64,000 nucleotides of DNA from Kallipyga massiliensis ph2 (GCF_000311985.1 NZ_HE978585.1:342346-406345), one strand, 5' to 3'. Shown: positions 16,899-25,379, counted from the stretch's first letter. The notes: a model not told the origin generated them from the sequence alone. Program-made: numbers and translations.

Positions 16899-17318
16899 TC
16901 AAAACCAATTTACTCTTTCATCTCTAAATTCAGGATCGCTGCTTTGCTGATAAGGGTTGTAGTTACTTCGATTGCATCCATATTCTTTTAAAAATTTTAT
17001 CTTATTATCAGCCGTCCATTCAATCAAAGAAATTCCGTCAAATTCTTCTGTTTTACCTGTATGCATTTCATTTTTGAAATACCATTCAACGATCGTCTGA
17101 TTTTCTTTATGAAAAAATTGCTTAATTTCCCATACCAAAACTTTCCCTCTCGTATTCCACTCTTTAAACCAGTGTTTTACTGTTTGCAAATCATAATATT
17201 GTGGTCCCCAGCTTTCTGTGTAAACCACATTTTCTGAAAAAATATGATCCATACCTAAATCTCGTTGAATTATCCACATCTCAAACCACAAACGTATTAT
17301 TTCTTCTTTTTCTCTCAT
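16899..17318 (-). CDS. NTF2/SnoaL-like protein
   Basis: 139 residues. It looks like a cone-shaped NTF2-like fold: N-terminal helix EEIIRLWFEMWIIQRDLGM, then IFSENVVYTESWGPQYYDLQTVKHWFKEWN, and beta strands KVLVWEIKQFF, NQTIVEWYFKNEM, SLIEWTADNKIKFLKEYG. Such proteins serve as small-molecule isomerases, cyclases or binding proteins; nothing here fixes the role. It is flanked by the direct repeat downstream and an empty stretch upstream, as expected for a single-gene inserted unit. Confidence 0.7.
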   Translation of the reverse strand: MREKEEIIRLWFEMWIIQRDLGMDHIFSENVVYTESWGPQYYDLQTVKHWFKEWNTRGKVLVWEIKQFFHKENQTIVEWYFKNEMHTGKTEEFDGISLIEWTADNKIKFLKEYGCNRSNYNPYQQSSDPEFRDERVNWF

Positions 17319-17646
17319 AAAAACCTCATAAGTTAAATGTTCTTTTCATTAAAATAGATAAATCTCAAACTCGTGCTTTATGGATTCTTCCAGCAACCGT
17401 CCATATGCGCCCATAGTAAACGCAATATCACTGCTACGAATCGACAGTAATTTCATTTTTCTCTTATCAGAGATTTCCCAAAACTGAATTTGCCGCATTT
17501 ATTCATTTGTGGCATAAACCGCTACCGTCGCAGTGATAATCTATTGTTCAATTAACTTACCTGCTTTATTTCCTTTCCAACTAAAGCCCAAGAACTAAGT
17601 TGATTTCGACTGAGTTCCTCCGTTCAAAAATTCCAATGTAAATTTT
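17319..17646. other. Intergenic, no feature recognised
   Basis: 328 AT-rich bases between the NTF2-like gene and a GNAT gene. No convincing frame, hairpin with T-run or repeat was found. Confidence 0.4.
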
Positions 17647-18141
17647 TTATTTATTTCTATAAATAAATCTTACTTCACGAAGCTTTTTGCCCCCAATAGT
17701 ATCATCCAGATAATCCTCTGTTTGGAGAAACCCAAAATGCTCATAGAAATTTTTAGCCGCAATATTGTCATGAAGCACCCATAAGAACAGTTCATCAAAA
17801 CCAAGCTTGTTAAGTTCTAAAATAGTTGCTTCAAGAAGCTTTTTCCCGTAGCCCTTTCCCATATATTCGGGAAGAAAATATATTGAAATGATTTCGCCAC
17901 ACTCAGAAAACTTCTCAAAACGGGACCTGCAAAAGCTGCTTGTGCCGATAAACTTTCCATCGTCAATACAAACAAGTGTCTTCCATCCGGGTATATCAAA
18001 GTTCTTTGACCATCTTCCCTCAGGAATTGAATTAAGATATTCTTGTGGAATTATCCCTTTGTAGGCATGTTTCCAACTATCTTCGTAAATTTTGCTGATA
18101 GCCAATCTATCATCTGAATGTGATATATATCTAATTTCCAT
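17647..18141 (-). CDS. GNAT-family N-acetyltransferase
   Basis: 164 residues. It opens MEIRYISHSDDRLAISKIYEDSW and carries TLVCIDDGKFIGTSSF, then IISIYFLPEYMGKGYGKKLLEATI (Q/R-x-x-G-x-G/A acetyl-CoA loop) and ELFLWVLHDNIAAKNFYEHFGF, a full GNAT core. The acceptor is unknown. The gene is alone between two scar-containing spacers. Confidence 0.85.
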   Translation of the reverse strand: MEIRYISHSDDRLAISKIYEDSWKHAYKGIIPQEYLNSIPEGRWSKNFDIPGWKTLVCIDDGKFIGTSSFCRSRFEKFSECGEIISIYFLPEYMGKGYGKKLLEATILELNKLGFDELFLWVLHDNIAAKNFYEHFGFLQTEDYLDDTIGGKKLREVRFIYRNK

Positions 18142-18186
18142 TTGTTATACTTTCCCTACAGCTCACTAATACAATTTTCATAAAAA

Positions 18187-18420
18187 TCATTCTTCTCGCC
18201 TCACATACCTTAACTCGATATCGTACCCCAGAGCTTCCATCATCTTGACAAGCGTGTTGTTGACGATGGTTTCCTTGCTGCGTATCACCCTGTTCACATA
18301 GGGAGCGGATGTACTGATTTCCTTTGCAAGCCTTGCCTGGGTGATTCCGGCTTCAATACATTTCGTTTTTGTGTCCAGGCTTTTCTTAGGAATTCCCTAA
18401 TTTCAAGCCTTTTTTTACAG
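18187..18420 (-). pseudogene. XRE-family HTH regulator fragment with a frameshift
   Basis: The minus strand encodes KCIEAGITQARLAKEIS, TSAPYVNRVIRSKETIVN and KMMEALGYDIELRYVRREE plus stop, a Cro/C1-type HTH and its usual tail. Upstream, EIREFLRK joins only after restoring one A in an A-run (GAAAAGCC), so a one-base deletion broke the gene. No clear start codon remains. Small regulators like this are common cargo of clostridial mobile elements. Confidence 0.7.
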
Positions 18421-18421
18421 T

Positions 18422-18460
18422 TTAGTCCTTCACTCTTGACATCAAGACTACCCTGATGAT
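18422..18460 (-). repeat. rlmD 3'-end scar (VVLMSRVKD*)
   Basis: Encodes IIRVVLMSRVKD plus stop on the minus strand. It has the VVLMSR core of the RlmD C-terminus but not the preceding HVE, and overlaps the start of direct-repeat copy 2. Confidence 0.6.
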
Positions 18461-18551
18461 AACCCTACATCAAGAACTTGGTCTTAACGCTCCTTGCAGG
18501 ATGGAAGTTTGCAAAAGAAATGATGTCGGAGAATGTAGATCCGAGTCTTCC
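18441..18551. repeat. 111-base direct repeat, copy 2
   Basis: Matches 16740-16850 at an offset of 1,701 bases, beginning ATCAAGACTACCCTGATGAT. It lies just downstream (minus sense) of the small membrane protein gene. A weaker, rearranged relative is visible near 21640-21770. Confidence 0.6.
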
Positions 18552-18578
18552 GTAAAGCCATTCAAAATTTGAATTTGT

Positions 18579-18839
18579 CTATTTCTTATAATTCATCCCT
18601 GCAATCATACCCAACAGCATCCCAATAGACATACCAATAGCCAAATTGTCTTTGCCTAATGATATGCCAACAGCTGTTCCCAGACACATTCCGATAGCCA
18701 TACCTTCAGACATGTAATTTTCTGCTTTTTGTTCCTCTTTTTTGTAAGTATTCTTTGATTTTTTCTTAGCAAGATTTATTGCGCAAATTGCAAGCAAACT
18801 TACTAATATTACCGGTAATACTATTCTTATGATTTCCAA
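18579..18839 (-). CDS. Small glycine-zipper membrane protein
   Basis: 86 residues: a signal-anchor-like first helix (IIRIVLPVILVSLLAICAINLA), a Lys/Glu-rich linker (KKKSKNTYKKEEQKAENYM), then a Gly/Met/Ala helix pair with repeated GMxxG/GIxxG spacing (EGMAIGMCLGTAVGISLG, AIGMSIGMLLGMIAGM). Glycine zippers favour oligomerisation in membranes. No family is recognised and there is no obvious partner; toxin-like, stress or structural roles are all possible. Confidence 0.6.
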   Translation of the reverse strand: MEIIRIVLPVILVSLLAICAINLAKKKSKNTYKKEEQKAENYMSEGMAIGMCLGTAVGISLGKDNLAIGMSIGMLLGMIAGMNYKK

Positions 18840-18943
18840 GATATATCCTCCTCCAAATTCTAAATTTATCGTTCCGACATATACTTTTGTATTTCGTCAG
18901 CCGTTATTCTTCTTGCCTGCGTATTGAGATACTCCTTGTATTC

Positions 18944-19303
18944 TTACGCTCTGAATATAGGAGCCATTCCTTCGCAGCGTTTACCTTTAATCTTTTTTAA
19001 GTAGTCCCGCAGGTCTTCCTGATCAGCGAAAATCTTATATGAGACTCTGTCGCTTTCACTTTTCAGCTCATAAATACCGCATGATTTTTTGGCCATGTAA
19101 TCCGCAGTTCTTAAATACAAATTTGCGATTTCCAACGATTTGAACGGAAAATTCCATCTTTGCAGTCCTCCCTTGGAATCCCGCTCAATATAGATGCAAC
19201 GTCCGCAGGTACCGCAAATATGCTGTGTATGGTTTTCCAGGCAATCTGACGGGTTTAATAAATGAGTTACCCTACTGTCCGTTGAATAGCATTCTTCGCA
19301 CAT
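18944..19303 (-). CDS. Cysteine-rich hypothetical protein beside LD-carboxypeptidase
   Basis: 119 residues from MCEECYST (a GGGAG-containing leader precedes it; an ATG five codons up overlaps the previous stop). N-terminal cysteines CEEC and HICGTCGRCIYIERD look like a zinc knuckle. The C-terminal half (WNFPFKSLEIANLYLRTADYMAKKSCGIYEL, ISYKIFADQEDLRDYLKK-like) has no function I know. It is translationally coupled to the S66 peptidase gene, so the pair moved together. Confidence 0.65.
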   Translation of the reverse strand: MCEECYSTDSRVTHLLNPSDCLENHTQHICGTCGRCIYIERDSKGGLQRWNFPFKSLEIANLYLRTADYMAKKSCGIYELKSESDRVSYKIFADQEDLRDYLKKIKGKRCEGMAPIFRA

Positions 19304-19314
19304 CTTTGTCTCCC

Positions 19315-20343
19315 TCATTCTTCAAACCTGATTACCTGATGTTCCACATCGACTGTCGCCTTCACGCCAAATGGTATAATACATCGTGGCTGTGCATGTC
19401 CAACATTGATATTAAACACCAGGGGCAAATTCGGATTTTCAATGACATCTACCAGTATTTCCCTATATTCCTCCGCATATGCTTCATCTATCGGTTTCCC
19501 CACCAGAATGCCTGAAACGACATCAAAGATACCCGTATCCTTCAATACAGTAAGTGCTTTTCTGTATTTCTCAGGAGGCATTTTTTCTTCGCTGGACTCC
19601 AACAGCAGAATTCTGCCCTCCCACTCCTCTTTTTTCGGAAATAGTGCGTATTTACTGCAAAGAACCGGCATATCAGCATATCGGTCACCATTAAAGATGT
19701 CATAAAGTGAGTCAATACAGCCTCCGAGTATCTCGCCCGAGAATACCGAGCTGCCCTGAAGCAGCTCAAACCCGAGATTCGAATGAGACTTTAAGGGTTT
19801 TCCAATCTGATCAATGCCGAAATTTTTCCTGCCTTCATACCACACCTCGCTGGGCTTTATTTCTTTTATCTTTCCGGATTGAATTATTTCTTCAAAATAT
19901 TTTTTCGTATAAGGAAGCATCTCCTTCTCCAGCTCACAGATGTCCGCAAGAAAAGACTGCCCGTAGAATGTGTTTAACCCGACTTTATTCAACATCAAAT
20001 GATTGATTGTTGTATCAGAAAAACCAAGAAATACTTTTTTCGAAATGGCGGAAGCCAACTCCTCATGTTCAAATAAATACGGCAACAAGCGATATGTATC
20101 ATCACCGCCGATAGCACAAAGTATCATATCGATATCCGGGTCTCTGAACGCCTGCAAAAGATCAGTTGCGCGGTTTTCCGGATGATTCTTTAAATATTCA
20201 ATTCCTTTAAGGGCATTCGGCATAAATATTACGTTAAGTCCAAGGTCTTTCAGCCTTTTTTTACCGATCTCCACCTCATGCTCGACAAAGTCTTCTCCTA
20301 TTGTTCCGGCGGAAAGGCTTACGATTGCTATATTTTTTATCAT
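19315..20343 (-). CDS. S66-family peptidase (LD-carboxypeptidase / MccF-like)
   Basis: 342 residues from ATG with AGGTGA upstream; a GTG three codons earlier is in frame. The N-terminal domain contains IAIVSLSAGTIGE and the nucleophile serine in VFLGFSDTTINHL. The C-terminal domain contains GRILLLESSEE, SGILVGKPIDE and NVGHAQPRCIIPFG with the catalytic histidine. S66 enzymes trim L,D-bonds in peptidoglycan tetrapeptides or hydrolyse microcin C-like toxic nucleotides (MccF). As an orphan cargo gene, self-immunity or antibiotic detoxification is as likely as cell-wall recycling. Confidence 0.88.
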   Translation of the reverse strand: MIKNIAIVSLSAGTIGEDFVEHEVEIGKKRLKDLGLNVIFMPNALKGIEYLKNHPENRATDLLQAFRDPDIDMILCAIGGDDTYRLLPYLFEHEELASAISKKVFLGFSDTTINHLMLNKVGLNTFYGQSFLADICELEKEMLPYTKKYFEEIIQSGKIKEIKPSEVWYEGRKNFGIDQIGKPLKSHSNLGFELLQGSSVFSGEILGGCIDSLYDIFNGDRYADMPVLCSKYALFPKKEEWEGRILLLESSEEKMPPEKYRKALTVLKDTGIFDVVSGILVGKPIDEAYAEEYREILVDVIENPNLPLVFNINVGHAQPRCIIPFGVKATVDVEHQVIRFEE

Positions 20344-20370
20344 AATTGTCACCTATTATTCAAACCCAAT

Positions 20371-20751
20371 TTATTGAATTGATGTCCCGATCTTCATGTT
20401 CAATCTCCACTCAGGCACTTCACCATCATCCGCCCAATATTCATCCATCTCGGAGATCAGATCATCTTTGAGCTTAATAAAAATGACGGCATGGAATGAC
20501 GCGCTCATGCCTTTTGGGAAAACACGCACAGCTGTGATCAGTGTTTCTCCGGCTTTTTCAATACGCTCTATTTCTCCATCCCATTCGCCCGGATAATCAC
20601 AGTTGACTTTGATATACTCCTGAACACTAAATTTCTCGTTTGTGCAATGCCAACGGATAACGGCATCCTTGCAAAAATAAGCTTGCAGGGCTTTTCGGTT
20701 CTGAGAAATCACATCCCTCCCACTCAATTTGGCAACATCTAAATCGCTCAC
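20371..20751 (-). CDS. NTF2-like (SnoaL) protein
   Basis: 126 residues: VISQNRKALQAYFCKDAVIRWHCTNEKFSVQEYIKVN, then strands EIERIEKAGETLITAVRVF, SASFHAVIFIKLKDDLISEMDEYWADDG. The pattern resembles nuclear transport factor 2 family proteins with an Asp/Trp-lined pocket. The N-terminus (MSDLDVAKLSGRD) does not look like the usual family start, so the 5' end may be altered. The function is unknown. Confidence 0.65.
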   Translation of the reverse strand: MSDLDVAKLSGRDVISQNRKALQAYFCKDAVIRWHCTNEKFSVQEYIKVNCDYPGEWDGEIERIEKAGETLITAVRVFPKGMSASFHAVIFIKLKDDLISEMDEYWADDGEVPEWRLNMKIGTSIQ

Positions 20752-21126
20752 TCAAGCCTCCTCAGTTTCCTCTCGATAAGTTGGAACAGAGGGGTTTTGT
20801 CGTGATTTTCATGCCTCGATATAACAGTCATTTCCCTGAAAAAGGCTGTAAATACAGGCCTTCGTGGCGTCTTATGACTTCTCCTTTGATATCAATACCA
20901 CACTCTCAACATGGCTTGAGACAATACTCTGAATTTCACCGTTTCCACCGAAAATATCATGGGTCAAATCGGTATTTTTATAGCTCTTTCGGTATATGCC
21001 ATCGCAGGACTTCTGTTTTCGACTAATCTAAAATTATATTTTATAACAGTCGCTATTGCTCTCTGCTTTTTATTCCATAAGTTCCCTTTCTTGCGTTTAG
21101 GTGACCTGGAGCTTTCACAAACCGGC
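20752..21126. other. Spacer with an rlmD scar and a doubtful small frame
   Basis: It holds the scar at 20872-20913, an AAGGCTGTAAATACAGGCCTT hairpin near 20842-20862, and a plus-strand hydrophobic frame of 61 codons (20959-21144) that runs into the convergent GNAT gene. I do not call the frame because it has no clear ribosome binding site. Confidence 0.4.
20872..20913 (-). repeat. rlmD 3'-end scar (HVESVVLISKEKS*)
   Basis: A complete scar encoding HVESVVLISKEKS plus stop on the minus strand. Its codons differ throughout from those of the intact rlmD end, so it came from another allele. Confidence 0.7.
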
Positions 21127-21591
21127 CTAGAGTTCTCTTTTTAACATAACAACATCATTGTCTCTGTAATCTTCTACAAAGCCATGCTTAAGAAAAAGTG
21201 AAACAGCTGCGTTATCTATAGCGATATTATCAAAAAGAAACCGGATGCCATGCTCCTTAGCGGCAGCACACAGTAAATCCAGACCTTGGCTACCATAACC
21301 TTTGTTTCGGTAAAGTGCATGAACTATTACGTTTGCTAAATAAATGTCAAGATCTTCATCGTAATGATAAGCAATCTCTCCTATAAAGCAGCCTGAGTCA
21401 TCCTTCAGGTATCGATAATATCGCTTGTTTTCCGGGTTTTTGATCCAGCGCTCATACCAGGTGTGCCATTTCTCCTCAGGAAAAGAAATCGTACCACCCC
21501 AGGCATGGTTATATGACATGGTGTCCGGATCTGCCAACATGGTCTCTTTAAACCACAGGTCTTCAATTTTGGGGATATAGCTTGTGATCAT
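21127..21591 (-). CDS. GNAT-family N-acetyltransferase (RimJ/RimL-like)
   Basis: 154 residues: LWFKETMLADPDTMSYNHAWGGTISF, then GCFIGEIAYHYDEDLDIYLANVIVHALYRNKGYGSQGLDLLCAAAKEHGI with the acetyl-CoA loop R-N-K-G-Y-G, and IDNAAVSLFLKHGFVEDYRDND. It has the full GNAT length. Substrate unknown. This is another stand-alone accessory gene on the minus strand. Confidence 0.83.
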   Translation of the reverse strand: MITSYIPKIEDLWFKETMLADPDTMSYNHAWGGTISFPEEKWHTWYERWIKNPENKRYYRYLKDDSGCFIGEIAYHYDEDLDIYLANVIVHALYRNKGYGSQGLDLLCAAAKEHGIRFLFDNIAIDNAAVSLFLKHGFVEDYRDNDVVMLKREL

Positions 21592-21773
21592 TATTAGGGA
21601 TTCTCCTTATTTACCGAAAATATACATTAACCGGACTACCATGGGAGTCACCCGATAAACCTATCGCTTTATAGAAAGATTGAAAATTTCCATAGCATTC
21701 TTAGCAGGATAAAAGCTGGCAAAAAAAAATTCGTATAATGGTGCAAGTCAAAGATCGCTGCAAACGAAAATTG

Positions 21774-22317
21774 TTATCGTTTCAGTGACTTTAAATACTC
21801 TTTTTGTTCCGGGGTAATGCTCTGACTTTCACGGGCTTTTTGTATTGCCTTGTTATGAGTCCATGGATCTAAGCGCTGATCTTCGATGTATTTAATGGTC
21901 GTATCCCATTGCTTTGCCAAAGCGGCAAGTATAGGCCTTTTCCGATGCGGACCATTCTTTGATCTTTTCCAAAAGCGCTGTTTTATGCTTCTTGAAAATC
22001 TTAGGGGACATGATATCGCAAACAGCCCAATTATCTACGTAGGGCAGAAAAGTATCAACTGCCACAATGCAGGCAACATAATCCTTCATTTCCGAAAGAA
22101 GGAGTCCGTGAAGCATATTTTCATCATAGTATGTATGCGGCAAATCTTTCAGAAATTGTGAGACTCCCGCTTCCCTGGCAAGCCTTTTCGCCAGCCTTCT
22201 GGCCTCCGGAACCCTGACTCCGATAATCAGCTCCCGCGGAATATTCGGAATCAAATTCGCCTGAAAGTCCGCATATGAAACATCCTGTAATGCAAATAAT
22301 TCTTCTTTGATATTCAC
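21774..22317 (-). pseudogene. DNA alkylation repair (AlkD-like) gene with an internal deletion
   Basis: The 5' part encodes KEELFALQDVSYADFQANLIPNIP through ASEKAYTCRFG, matching the start of HEAT-repeat AlkD-like glycosylases. A different frame then encodes the family C-terminus (ALAKQWDTTIKYIEDQRLDPWTHNKAIQKA ... LKSLKR plus stop). Compared with the usual 220-230 residues, roughly 50-60 central codons are missing and the join is out of frame. The sequence GCTTTGG lies at the junction, as expected for a deletion between short repeats. The likely start is a GTG before NIKEE. Confidence 0.75.
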
Positions 22318-22322
22318 TTCTT

Positions 22323-22570
22323 CTATTCTCCAAGCCATTCTACGTTGCCGCTCAGCCATCGAACATCTTTTTCGTATTCTACCGGTTTACCTATCAATGT
22401 TTTTTCCAGTCCTGCCGGCCATAAAGAATGCGTCGCACTTCCATAGTCATCCCCTGAACCACATAGAAAACCATGTAGTTGTTTACATAAATTCGATAAT
22501 AGGTTGCTTCCCTGTCTTTTTTTGTTACCACCTTTTCGAAACGCTCTACAAAACGCAGGACGTGGAGGTG
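22323..22570 (-). pseudogene. RelE/ParE-type toxin remnant
   Basis: The open minus frame reads HVLRFVERFEKVV, then YYRIYVNNYMVFYVVQGMTMEVRRILYGRQDW, the C-terminal half of ParE/RelE toxins. The N-terminal part and start codon are missing and the frame runs on about 30 codons into unrelated sequence. No antitoxin is visible. It directly abuts the broken AlkD-like gene. Confidence 0.6.
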
Positions 22571-22695
22571 CTAGAATTTGAAGATAAGCTTGTCCGCCAG
22601 TACATCGTGGAATCTCGGTGATGGACGAGAGGCTGGAATTTCATGCTAAGTCTGGGACGAGCATGATGGTGAAAGAGCAAAACCGAGCACAATAG
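22565..22695 (+). pseudogene. Serine recombinase C-terminus remnant
   Basis: On the plus strand LEFEDKLVRQYIVES is followed, after a one-base frameshift, by VMDERLEFHAKSGTSMMVKE and a stop at 22695. This resembles the terminal beta segment of large serine recombinases (for example IRVIFRNGSEIKV at 5936). It suggests that a recombinase once lay in this part of the array. Confidence 0.45.
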
Positions 22696-22708
22696 CTACT
22701 CGGCTTTT
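22680..22708 (-). terminator. Terminator after the SIMPL gene
   Basis: On the minus strand CCGAG-N11-CTCGG is followed by a T-rich tract (GTTTTGCTCTTT), eight bases after the SIMPL stop. It overlaps the end of the recombinase remnant. Confidence 0.5.
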
Positions 22709-22715
22709 GATAACA

Positions 22716-23375
22716 TTAATTAATTTCCCACTCAATCGTCACCGTATCATCAACATCAATATCATCCGCCTCGATATCGATGTCATAAGATGCTCTGGAT
22801 TCTAATAACATAGGTTTCGCCATGAACTTGTCAATAGGGTGTGAAACGATTTGCAGCTCTCCCCATGAATAATCAATGCGTTTAATCTCTCCCAGATTTA
22901 CTCCCGCAGACTCAGCCAAAATCTCTGCTTTCACTTTGGAATCTTTAACAGCTTTCCTGAGTAGCTCATTTCTTACGTCTCCCGGATTTGAAACCGTATA
23001 ACAAATCGAAAATTCCACCTCAACTGGGCAATGGGATAGTTCATACAGCGCGCGCCCTAACTGCTCGTTATCATTCGGAAATTTGATCTCGGTATGGTGC
23101 TCAAATTTGTAGCCTACAAATCTCCTCTTATAATCATCATTCTTGTTTCGATAACTTTCATATTCGGATTGAATGGAAAAATGTGTTGTTTTGAGTTCCT
23201 TACCTGAAAGCCCTGATTTTTCCATCGATTTCCTCAGTACTCTTGTCTGGTCAGCAGACTCTTTGATCGTTTTTTCATAATCTGGGAAAACCCCTTCAGC
23301 CTTGATGGCCAGGCAAATGGTATCCGGTCTTACAGAAAGTTTGCCTTTTCCGCTTACTCTAATTTTTCTTCCCAT
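22716..23375 (-). CDS. SIMPL-domain (DUF541) protein
   Basis: 219 residues, no signal peptide. It starts IRVSGKGKLSVRPDTICLAIKAEG, the conserved opening strand of DUF541, and continues with YEKTIKESADQTRVLRKSME, THFSIQSEYE, YKFEHHTEIKF and AVKDSKVKAEILAESAGVNLGEIKRIDYSWGE, the SIMPL core. Cytoplasmic single-domain members are common in Firmicutes; the function is not settled (IRAK-related proteins gave the name; bacterial members include oxidative-stress and periplasmic proteins). It is bounded by a terminator downstream and scar-rich DNA upstream. Confidence 0.85.
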   Translation of the reverse strand: MGRKIRVSGKGKLSVRPDTICLAIKAEGVFPDYEKTIKESADQTRVLRKSMEKSGLSGKELKTTHFSIQSEYESYRNKNDDYKRRFVGYKFEHHTEIKFPNDNEQLGRALYELSHCPVEVEFSICYTVSNPGDVRNELLRKAVKDSKVKAEILAESAGVNLGEIKRIDYSWGELQIVSHPIDKFMAKPMLLESRASYDIDIEADDIDVDDTVTIEWEIN

Positions 23376-23753
23376 AGATTTTCCTCCTTAAAATCGGTCT
23401 ATTGCTCATTCCCCCACCCATAGACATCTGACTCACAGCTTCAACCCCAATATTCATCCATCCCACAGACTCATGAGACCCAAAATATCCATCGCACGGA
23501 CTCAAGAGTCGAAAAACGGCCTGCTATCTATCGAGTCCACTCAACTATCCCCAGCCAAGTCCAAATTCTGTTTTTCGTAAATTCGCTTGCTTGCTTCTTT
23601 CAAAATTTCACAATCCTCCAGAGCCCTTGATTTCAACGCTTTTCACCCTTCCCTTGACATCAATACGATCACCTCCACATGGTTTGAGTGGTCAGTATGG
23701 ATAAATTTTGAAACTTTTCAAAAGCCTCGTATGTGGGAATATGTTAATTAATT
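23376..23753. other. Scar-bearing spacer with a gene remnant
   Basis: It contains the scar at 23643-23681, a weaker possible scar near 23405-23440 (minus frame VEAVSQMSM) and, at about 23535-23640, a minus-strand stretch coding ALKSRALEDCEILKEASKRIYEKQNLDLAGDS plus stop, written here as two helices (ALKSRALEDCEILKE, ASKRIYEKQNLDLAGDS). That looks like the C-terminal helix of a lost gene. No intact CDS. Confidence 0.4.
23643..23681 (-). repeat. rlmD 3'-end scar (HVEVIVLMSREG*)
   Basis: Complete scar encoding HVEVIVLMSREG plus stop on the minus strand. It is distinct in codons from all others. Confidence 0.7.
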
Positions 23754-24389
23754 TTAATATGATCTACTAGCAACCCTTGAAATAATTTCCTCATCGGAAT
23801 TCTCGTCCTCAGGATTAGGCGAGAAAAAGAAACTAAGATTTGTGTCTTCTTTATACTTCTCATATAAGAAAGGTCTTAATGTACGAGCTTTATTACTATT
23901 TTCTATAGTTCTAACATTAGATAAGCCGTCTGTCTCTCCATTACGCCTTACATCGTAACAATATATAGAATCAGGATCATTACCTTCACATCTTGAGCCT
24001 TGCAGTTTACATAATAATTCTGACTTATTATCAACTTTTTTATCAGGAATATATTTAGAAAATATTTTTGAAAAATCTAAAAACAAATTTCTATTTGCAT
24101 TTTTAATTTCTATATTAAAAAAATCAGCAAACTCTGCCACAGAATCAAAAGAAACTTCATAAAAATCACAATAAGCATGTATTGAATTGCTAGCATCTGA
24201 TGTTTTAATGAATTCTAACTTTGCAACAGCAAAATTATTTGGTTTTCTTTCTTTTTTGTTATAAGTCTTTAAAATTACTGCATAGTCTTCCTTTTTATAT
24301 CTAAATAAAAAACTATCTATTATCCAATCTTTTTGTTTCATGCTTTTAAGCAATTTAGGTAAATTTTCAAATCTAATTTTCTCAGTCAT
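23754..24389 (-). CDS. DUF6037-like protein downstream of Abi
   Basis: About 211 residues from MTEKIRFENLP. The layout is LKSMKQKDWIIDSFLFRYKKEDYAVILKTY, then AKLEFIKT, HAYCDFYEVSFDSVAEFADFFNIE, a helical middle and a polar tail. It matches my memory of DUF6037 proteins found beside Abi genes; I cannot confirm this. The protein has no catalytic motif I recognise. AT-rich base use (about 30% GC) resembles the Abi gene and not the neighbours, so the two probably arrived together as a two-gene defence unit. Confidence 0.55.
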   Translation of the reverse strand: MTEKIRFENLPKLLKSMKQKDWIIDSFLFRYKKEDYAVILKTYNKKERKPNNFAVAKLEFIKTSDASNSIHAYCDFYEVSFDSVAEFADFFNIEIKNANRNLFLDFSKIFSKYIPDKKVDNKSELLCKLQGSRCEGNDPDSIYCYDVRRNGETDGLSNVRTIENSNKARTLRPFLYEKYKEDTNLSFFFSPNPEDENSDEEIISRVASRSY

Positions 24390-24505
24390 GTTTCTATACA
24401 CCCCCACATATATTTAACAAATAATCGTCCAGCATGTAAGTAGAACATCCATTATTAAATAGCTATATGTTTAGTAATTATTTAATTTTATATTATTTTT
24501 TAAAA

Positions 24506-25264
24506 TTAAATAATACTTTGCCAATTACGAATGAACCCTAGGTGATTTAATTCTGCTGATGGATATTTGTTAATTATTTCCAACAAGTCACTATGAAATT
24601 TATCGTAATAGTCATCTTCAGCTAGAATCTTAAGATTAATTATACTAGCAAAAATGGTATTATTAGATATTCCTTGGTTTAAATATTCTTTATACAACTT
24701 TGGAGTCTTGGTTAATTTAGCTCCATACAATCTGCCATAATGAGCACATATATTTCTGACATAAGACAAGTTCTCAATCCAAGATTCTAAATAAATATAG
24801 TCAACCTCGAATTCTTTGGCAATCTCTTTCTTATCTTCATTAACCATATTCTTGTACATTTTAGAAAGTGTGCCAAAACTTGCTACCTCTATTACAGCAT
24901 AGAATGGAATCTCTCCGCCTTCATAATTTTTTTCGAAGTTATGTATAAATGGCGATTTCTTATTTCTTTTTATTTCTCTTTCTAGTTCCTTTATGGTACT
25001 CTTCTGAAAATTCTTTTTCTTATAGTTACTTAAATCTTTATATCCAAAATTCCCATATTTTAATGAAAAGTAATTGGTAATTACAGCTCTTAAATGAACT
25101 TCTATATGCTCTATCAACGAAAACAAAATATGTCTAAGTTCCATATCAAATAAATATAGGTCAACTATATTTTCAAAAGTAGTTGCTTCTATGTACTTTC
25201 CATTTTCTTTTAAAGTTATACTATAGGCCTTGACGAGCCTATAATAAGATACTCTGTTAAGCAC
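24506..25264 (-). CDS. Abi-family (Abi_2/AbiF-like) protein, 5' part cut off by a stop
   Basis: 252 residues from an internal GTG (LNRVSYYRLVKAYS). The Abi_2 pattern is clear: FENIVDLYLFDMELRHILFSLIEHIEVHLRAVITNYFS, then FYAVIEVASFGTLSKMYKN and YVRNICAHYGRLYG, where R-N-x-x-x-H is the HEPN-type RNase motif. In frame upstream lies a GTG at 25363 with TAAGGAG and codons for VKKSHQAPIDVNEQIENLISLDL, but a TAA at 25292-25294 interrupts (GGATTAATAATAG would be expected). The normal N-terminus is therefore lost or the gene is silenced. Abi_2 proteins abort phage infection through RNase activity. Confidence 0.75.
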   Translation of the reverse strand: MLNRVSYYRLVKAYSITLKENGKYIEATTFENIVDLYLFDMELRHILFSLIEHIEVHLRAVITNYFSLKYGNFGYKDLSNYKKKNFQKSTIKELEREIKRNKKSPFIHNFEKNYEGGEIPFYAVIEVASFGTLSKMYKNMVNEDKKEIAKEFEVDYIYLESWIENLSYVRNICAHYGRLYGAKLTKTPKLYKEYLNQGISNNTIFASIINLKILAEDDYYDKFHSDLLEIINKYPSAELNHLGFIRNWQSII

Positions 25265-25379
25265 ACTTTTTGCATAATCTTTATCTTCTATTTATAAATC
25301 TAAAGATATTAAATTTTCTATTTGCTCGTTTACATCTATGGGAGCTTGATGAGATTTCTTCACGCTATTACTCCTTATA

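Noticed and set aside
20959..21144. Plus-strand small hydrophobic protein
   Set aside because: No ribosome binding site, overlaps the end of a convergent GNAT gene, no recognisable family.
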